Made by a program: the position numbers and the translations under genes. The notes under the pieces were generated by a model. It had not been told where the DNA came from, searched no databases, and saw only the letters and a program-made list of their open reading frames with translations. From positions 1 through 9,184 of the forward strand of contig JAHHQT010000074.1 of assembly GCA_020026215.1 (NCBI GenBank): a DNA stretch of 9,184 bases, written 5' to 3'. This stretch comes from Muribaculaceae bacterium (GTDB lineage Bacteria; Bacteroidota; Bacteroidia; Bacteroidales; Muribaculaceae). Numbering within the stretch: the stretch's first letter is position 1; each line of letters starts with the position of its first letter. Positions 6,921 through 9,184 of the stretch are shown piece by piece.

Positions 6921-7502
6921 TTAATTAACGTTGACACTTCCTTTAACTAAATTTTGGACTTGAGAAAGTAAGGATACATCGCCATTATTGTTAATTTCCA
7001 CCACTTTCTTGTCTGTCACAATTTCTGTACTTTGAGCAGCGATTCTTTCTTTGATTTGCTCTACAGAAAATCCATTACGTTTCTGTACCCTTTCAATGCG
7101 AATTTCTTCTGAAGCAGTAACATTCCAAATCTCATCTACATCTCCATCCATTTTACTTTCAAACAATATCGCAGTCTCAACAAAAACGATATCACGGCTT
7201 TGAGCCTCAACCCAACGACTGAAATCTTTTCTGACAGCAGGATGTACGATATTATTCAATTTGGATAACTTGGTCTTATCGTTAAAGATTATTTTAGCCA
7301 ATGCAGGTCTATCCAATTCTCCTTCTTCGGTGTAAGCTAATGGAAATTCATTCTTGATTGCAGTCTTGACATCTGCGGAATCCACCATGATTCTCTTGGC
7401 TTCACTGTCGCAATCATATACACCATAACCCAAAATTCTCAATATGGAAGAAACGACACTTTTTCCACTGCCTATTCCCCCAATAATAGCAATTTTTCTC
7501 AT
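6921..7502 (-). CDS. coaE: Dephospho-CoA kinase CoaE
   Basis: Phosphorylates the 3'-hydroxyl of dephospho-CoA with ATP, the last step of coenzyme A synthesis, in the cytoplasm. The protein has 193 residues, close to the family's usual 195-205. It has the P-loop GGIGSGKS (8-15), the DxD-type motif YDCD (29-32), NNIVHPAVR (83-91), the substrate-pocket strand VFVETAILFES (106-116), and the lid arginines in RVQKRNG (138-144). The start at 7502 (MRKIAIIGG) puts the P-loop at its normal distance from the N-terminus. A longer in-frame start at 7538 would add MLNSYWNSNTVI, overlap the end of the ybbR gene and match nothing in the family. It begins 10 bases after the ybbR stop, so the two are co-transcribed. 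Confidence 0.96.
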   Translation of the reverse strand: MRKIAIIGGIGSGKSVVSSILRILGYGVYDCDSEAKRIMVDSADVKTAIKNEFPLAYTEEGELDRPALAKIIFNDKTKLSKLNNIVHPAVRKDFSRWVEAQSRDIVFVETAILFESKMDGDVDEIWNVTASEEIRIERVQKRNGFSVEQIKERIAAQSTEIVTDKKVVEINNNGDVSLLSQVQNLVKGSVNVN

Positions 7503-7512
7503 AATTACTGTA

Positions 7513-8493
7513 TTACTGTTCCAATATGAATTCAACACTATCTGTAGATAACTTCAGATTTCTACAAAAATCAGGCACGTCTGAAATTAGAATTGGAAGT
7601 TTTGAAGAATTTTTCTGTATTGAATTATAGTCAACAATCAATTTCATTTGATTGGCAACGCTGTAATCGAACTTACTGATAGGAGTAAAGTAGTTTACCG
7701 TTACATAAGATGGGAACAAAACCAATTTAATGCCCGGTTTACAATTCACAGGAACCAAAGGAATGTTTATTTTTTGCAACACCAAAGGTTCAACCGGAAC
7801 AACAACATCCACCATTGACGGAATGCAACGAGAACCCGGTATTGCTTGAATACTTGCATTATAGTTTAAAGTATCCCTTAAATCAGTCTTAACTACAGAT
7901 TCAGTCTCAACTATACTAACCGTATTCAATACATCTTCCGTTCCAAATAATAGAACAGAATCTGGCTGAGCTTTTATTTCCCCATTAATTACATATTGGA
8001 AATTGGCATCAAAGTTTCCCTTGATTCTAACCGGCACCTTACGCCCAGGCAAATTCGTAAACTTGACATTGATATTTTCAGGAGTAAATGAAATCAAGCT
8101 TGCTTCATTACCAAACTTACCCATCAACAAATCATGGATATCTTGTTGGGAAATCACCAATTCTTTCGCGCCATCACTAAAATTATTAAACTTGGCATCA
8201 ACGGAAATTTCCCTGGCAAATTTGTAACGCAAGATGTCATATCCTGTATTTTTTACGATAACATCTATCTGATTTGGATAGTTATCAATAAGAGTGATAT
8301 TTTCAGGGAGTCCTGTAATCTGGAATTTCACATGGAAATTATCCTGTACCTTATTGTTCAAGGCCAATACTGCCCAGAAAATGAATGCAATAATAACGAA
8401 CAAGAGGTAAAGCATTACATCTCGTCCTCTAGAAGACGATAAAAAGTTTTTCATCGTTCTTCTTATTTTTATAACTATTGCCTTTATTCTCAT
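7513..8493 (-). CDS. YbbR-like domain protein, membrane-anchored
   Basis: A 326-residue protein with one transmembrane helix (about 26-46, LYLLFVIIAFIFWAVLALNN) and a large extracytoplasmic part of beta-rich YbbR-type repeats, for example KVPVRIKGNFDANFQYVING (152-171) followed by PDSVLLFG. YbbR proteins of Firmicutes (CdaR) regulate the diadenylate cyclase CdaA; in Bacteroidota the family sits in this nusB-yajC-coaE neighbourhood and its role is not established. The start is uncertain. ATG 8493 gives a basic, amphipathic N-terminus (MRIKAIVIKIRR). ATG 8454 (MKNFLSSSRG) gives a 313-residue form with the helix intact. The longest in-frame start (8532) lies inside a terminator-like hairpin and is rejected. 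coaE follows 10 bases after its stop. Confidence 0.85.
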   Translation of the reverse strand: MRIKAIVIKIRRTMKNFLSSSRGRDVMLYLLFVIIAFIFWAVLALNNKVQDNFHVKFQITGLPENITLIDNYPNQIDVIVKNTGYDILRYKFAREISVDAKFNNFSDGAKELVISQQDIHDLLMGKFGNEASLISFTPENINVKFTNLPGRKVPVRIKGNFDANFQYVINGEIKAQPDSVLLFGTEDVLNTVSIVETESVVKTDLRDTLNYNASIQAIPGSRCIPSMVDVVVPVEPLVLQKINIPLVPVNCKPGIKLVLFPSYVTVNYFTPISKFDYSVANQMKLIVDYNSIQKNSSKLPILISDVPDFCRNLKLSTDSVEFILEQ

Positions 8494-8495
8494 CT

Positions 8496-8541
8496 TAAAA
8501 TAAAATACCATACTTGAGAATATAATTATCAAGTATGGTAT
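8496..8541 (-). terminator. Terminator-like hairpin between yajC and ybbR
   Basis: A perfect 13-bp inverted repeat, arms 8505-8517 and 8529-8541 (core TACCATACTTGA / TCAAGTATGGTA), with an 11-base AT loop. Read on the minus strand it is followed by TTTATTTTA. It starts 20 bases past the yajC stop and lies directly upstream of the ybbR starts. It may end the nusB-yajC transcript or act as a partial attenuator or mRNA-end stabiliser, since the downstream genes are usually in the same cluster. The T-tract is interrupted, so read-through is likely. Confidence 0.7.
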
Positions 8542-8560
8542 ATACTATTTGATTTAGGAA

Positions 8561-8887
8561 TTATTTGTTTCCTTCAGCAGCTTGAGAAGCATCTGCTGCA
8601 GAAGGATAAACTGAACCTTTGTCAATTTTGATAATTACATTGTTTGCAATTTCCAAAGAGAAGTTGTTGTCTTTGATTGCTTTGATAACACCATGGATAC
8701 CACCAGCTGTGATTACTTTGTCACCTACTTGAAGACCTTCACGGAATTTGCGGATTTCTTTTTGTTTTTTAGATTGAGGTCTAATCATGAAAAAATAGAA
8801 GATTGCGATTAAAGCGACAATCATAAAAATTTGCATCATACCACCACCAGCGGCAGCTTCTTGCAATAAGATAGAATTTTGTATCAT
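8561..8887 (-). CDS. yajC: Preprotein translocase accessory subunit YajC
   Basis: Small inner-membrane protein that associates with SecDF and the SecYEG translocon. At 108 residues it has the usual length. It has a short glycine- and alanine-rich N-terminus, one transmembrane helix (about 17-34, MMQIFMIVALIAIFYFFMIR) ending in the hallmark RPQSKKQKE (36-44), then a cytoplasmic small beta domain with GDKVITAGGIHGVIKAI (55-71) and VIIKIDKGSV (84-93). The tail is alanine-rich. It begins 40 bases after nusB in the same direction and is followed by a hairpin that may end or attenuate the transcript before ybbR. Confidence 0.97.
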   Translation of the reverse strand: MIQNSILLQEAAAGGGMMQIFMIVALIAIFYFFMIRPQSKKQKEIRKFREGLQVGDKVITAGGIHGVIKAIKDNNFSLEIANNVIIKIDKGSVYPSAADASQAAEGNK

Positions 8888-8910
8888 TTTATTTTTAATT
8901 TATTATTTTA

Positions 8911-8939
8911 CAAATTTAATGAAATATTTAATTTTTAAA
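8911..8939 (-). promoter_or_regulatory. Possible Bacteroides-type promoter for yajC
   Basis: On the minus strand TAAATTTG (8918-8911) is a perfect -7 match (TAnnTTTG) in the nusB-yajC gap, identical to the one before the DUF5606 gene. The upstream element is poor: only CTTT/TTTA some 17-18 bases before it. It would start transcription near 8904, giving a leader of under 20 bases. The 40-base gap is almost pure A/T, so chance is a real possibility. Confidence 0.28.
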
Positions 8940-9184
8940 GAGTTTGCCCTCTTTTTTAAGGTAATTTATGATAGAATTTAAAATACCATTAACAAATTGA
9001 CCACTCTTAGAAGTACTGTAACATTTAGCAATTTCAATATACTCATTCAACGTTACTTTTGTCGGTACAGAAGGAACTTTTTCCACTTCAGACAATGCAA
9101 CCAACAGAATGATGACATCCATAAATGCCAAACGATCCACTTCCCAAGATTCTTTAGAAACGAATTGTTCAATCAATTTCATAT
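8928..9184 (-). CDS. nusB: Transcription antitermination factor NusB, C-terminal part
   Basis: The 3' end of nusB, running off the right edge of the window; the frame is still open at 9184, so the methionine at 9182 is internal. NusB binds boxA RNA with NusE (S10) to support antitermination, mainly of rRNA operons. About 84 residues are visible of a family that in Bacteroidota is often near 300. The helical C-terminal domain is clear: WEVDRLAFMDVIILLVALSE (12-31 from the visible Met), VTLNEYIEIAKCYSTSKSGQ (43-62) and FVNGILNSIINYLKKEGKL (63-81), with the typical KSGQFVNGILD-like motif. yajC follows after 40 bases. Confidence 0.93.
   Translation of the reverse strand, partial: MKLIEQFVSKESWEVDRLAFMDVIILLVALSEVEKVPSVPTKVTLNEYIEIAKCYSTSKSGQFVNGILNSIINYLKKEGKLFKN

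Noticed and set aside
7503..7538. Longer coaE start at 7538
   Set aside because: It overlaps the end of ybbR and pushes the P-loop away from the N-terminus; ATG 7502 fits the family.
8494..8532. ybbR start at 8532
   Set aside because: The codon lies inside the right arm of the yajC-ybbR hairpin, and the added residues (MIIIFSSMVFYFK) look like translated noncoding sequence.
1..9184. A novel defence, mobile or CRISPR-like system
   Set aside because: All coding space is taken up by recognisable housekeeping or known-family genes. No direct-repeat array, transposase, integrase, toxin-antitoxin pair or attachment site was seen by eye.

Overview
The window looks like chromosomal DNA of a low-GC member of the Bacteroidales (phylum Bacteroidota). 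The grounds are: no Shine-Dalgarno sequences before the starts, promoter-like motifs of the Bacteroides type (TAnnTTTG), a gene of the Bacteroidota-typical DUF5606 family, a ComEC without a C-terminal nuclease domain, and a nusB-yajC-ybbR-coaE gene order familiar from that phylum. The genus cannot be fixed by reading alone.

Left part, plus strand (1-3660): the end of a thiamin operon, thiG (its first few codons lie outside the window), thiC and thiH, packed with gaps of 9 and 7 bases and closed by a strong intrinsic terminator. ThiC makes the pyrimidine half of thiamin. ThiH cleaves tyrosine to dehydroglycine, which ThiG combines with DXP and ThiS thiocarboxylate to make the thiazole half. 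The usual partners (thiS, thiE, thiF) are not in view.

Middle, plus strand (about 3708-5752): a comEC/rec2 DNA-uptake channel gene. Its natural N-terminus (3708 to about 3830) is in a different reading frame from the rest (3821-5752). The gene therefore carries a one-base frameshift, which may be real or a sequence error. This is the most notable observation in the window. The gene meets, tail to tail with an 8-base overlap, a minus-strand NlpC/P60 lipoprotein gene (5745-6347).

Right part, minus strand (read from 9184 down to 6371): the 3' end of nusB (transcription antitermination), yajC (Sec translocase accessory), a ybbR-domain membrane-anchored protein, coaE (last step of CoA synthesis) and a DUF5606 protein, closed by an intrinsic terminator. 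A second perfect hairpin with a T-rich tail sits between yajC and ybbR and may attenuate or divide this transcript. Candidate Bacteroides-type promoters precede yajC and DUF5606.

The window is mostly ordinary housekeeping sequence. I see no CRISPR array, mobile element, RNA gene, phage gene or defence cassette, and no previously undescribed system that the sequence would support. No stretch over 300 bases lacks a gene.
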